Assembly: GCA_913009915.1 (NCBI GenBank)
Contig: CAJVYZ010000163.1
Coordinates: forward strand, 1-6,605
DNA length: 6,605 nt
Reading direction: 5' to 3'
Source of the DNA: an uncultured Gemmatimonadota bacterium
GTDB lineage: Bacteria > Gemmatimonadota > Gemmatimonadetes > Gemmatimonadales > GWC2-71-9
Below, piece by piece: positions 6,181 through 6,605 of the stretch. Below the pieces are notes generated by a model. The model did no database searches. It was not told the DNA's origin and worked only from the letters and a program-made list of their open reading frames with translations. The translations under genes were made by a program, and so were the position numbers. Numbering within the stretch: position 1 is the stretch's first letter; each line of letters starts with the position of its first letter.

Positions 6181-6485
6181 TACCGAAAGGAAGGGGGCGG
6201 AGGGAATAAACGAAGTCGATTCAGACAGTCCATCAGCTTCCGCTCGGACAGGCTGGAGAAGTCGCCACATACCTTGGACTGGGAGCCCCATGCGGCGACC
6301 GGCCTCTTCTTGGGTGAGACCAAGCCAGCGGATGGCCCGAGTGATTTCCAACGCCAAGCCGGACTTGATCTTGAGTTTGTCGGCATCAGGCAAATCCAGG
6401 TCGGCGAACACGTTGCCGTGTGTAGCTACGGGGTCAGGCTTGACATATGGGTATTCGTTGCTCTGGAAACGGAAGGCTTTGGCGG
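6181..6485 (-). pseudogene. XRE/HigA-like helix-turn-helix antitoxin-type gene, 5'-truncated by contig end and frameshifted
   Basis: The minus frame entering from 6485 encodes THGNVFADLDLPDADKLKIK and later IRWLGLTQEEAGRRM. This is the NVFADL-type XRE family often found as the antitoxin of RelE/HigB-like pairs or as a stand-alone repressor. Homology then switches frame: after RRMG the adjacent frame continues SQSKVCGDFSSLSERKLMD and CLNRL, then ends in LRLFPPPPSFR and a TAG at 6182-6180. From memory, family members continue PKVS, then a few residues, then RGDF-SNLSERKLMDCLNRLGYDIEI. So there is a one-base insertion (or two-base loss) near the run of four G at 6289-6286, a shortened recognition helix and a divergent C-terminus. 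The start codon and any toxin partner lie beyond the contig end. Either the gene has decayed or low-quality terminal sequence introduced the errors; the adapter next to it makes errors plausible. Confidence 0.65.
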
Positions 6486-6551
6486 AGATCGGAAGAGCAC
6501 ACGTCTGAACTCCAGTCACACTGATATATCTCGTATGCCGTCTTCTGCTTG
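6486..6551 (+). other. Illumina TruSeq-type adapter with index (non-biological)
   Basis: AGATCGGAAGAGC starts at 6486 and continues through the rest of the standard 34-base read-1 3' adapter to 6519. The index ACTGAT plus AT occupies 6520-6527. The flow-cell end (ATCTCGTATGCC through CTGCTTG) follows at 6528-6551. The order and spacing match a complete indexed adapter. From memory the index corresponds to TruSeq index 25. This is library sequence left in the assembly. Confidence 0.99.
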
Positions 6552-6605
6552 AAAAAAAAAAACACATACAATCTACTCCCTCCCCCCCACACAACAAACA
6601 CACAC
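6552..6605 (+). other. Post-adapter poly-A and low-complexity read noise (non-biological)
   Basis: Eleven A residues (6552-6562) follow the adapter end directly, then a C/A-rich, nearly G-free tail with runs of C. This is the usual base-caller output after a read passes the end of a short insert and its adapter. It is neither a poly-A tail nor a genomic repeat. Confidence 0.95.

Noticed and set aside
5776..6552. 258-codon plus-strand open frame reaching the right end
   Set aside because: Its C-terminal residues (DRKSTRLNSSHTDIS) are translated adapter, and the rest is antisense to the porin start, the promoter region and the helix-turn-helix fragment.
6552..6562. Poly-A run as an RNA-derived tail or retroelement end
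   Set aside because: It follows the adapter end directly, so it is base-caller output rather than biology.

Overview
This window is one end of a GC-rich bacterial contig, most likely from a gammaproteobacterium. The evidence for that is inferential: a FadL-type outer-membrane porin, a secreted protein with a choice-of-anchor U-like region and a short C-terminal sorting tail, and a bacterial SPINDLY/OGT-like glycosyltransferase. All genuine genes are on the minus strand, so transcription runs from high to low coordinates. Nothing on the plus strand looks like a real gene.

Layout in the direction of transcription. (1) 6605-6486 is not genomic. It is Illumina adapter read-through with an index, a run of A and a low-complexity tail. 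(2) 6485-6181 is the 3' part of a small XRE/HigA-like helix-turn-helix gene, cut by the contig end and apparently frameshifted inside the helix-turn-helix. (3) 6180-5856 is a more AT-rich upstream region. It holds a perfect 17-bp tandem duplication and a good sigma70-type promoter just downstream of it. (4) 5855-4548 encodes a FadL/TodX-family outer-membrane beta-barrel. (5) 4440-2410 encodes a 676-aa exported Ser/Thr-rich protein with two cadherin-like/Ig-like repeats, a choice-of-anchor U-like region and a Gly-Gly-Cys/transmembrane/Arg tail. A factor-independent terminator follows it. (6) 2360-1878 is a stretch of about 480 bp with no confident gene, one perfect TATAAT box and a possible short leader ORF. 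(7) 1877-1 encodes a TPR-rich O-GlcNAc transferase-like protein that runs off the left edge.

Genes 4 and 5 are probably cotranscribed from the promoter near 6000-6029: they share a strand, lie 107 bp apart with no convincing terminator between them, and each has a strong Shine-Dalgarno. Together they are envelope functions, one for passage of hydrophobic compounds through the outer membrane and one a surface or adhesin-like protein. The glycosyltransferase lies beyond the terminator and is probably a separate unit. A link in which it glycosylates the neighbouring Ser/Thr-rich exported protein is only a hypothesis.

I found no CRISPR array, RNA gene, complete mobile element or clearly new system. 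The most important practical observation is the adapter contamination at the right end, which also creates false protein sequence.
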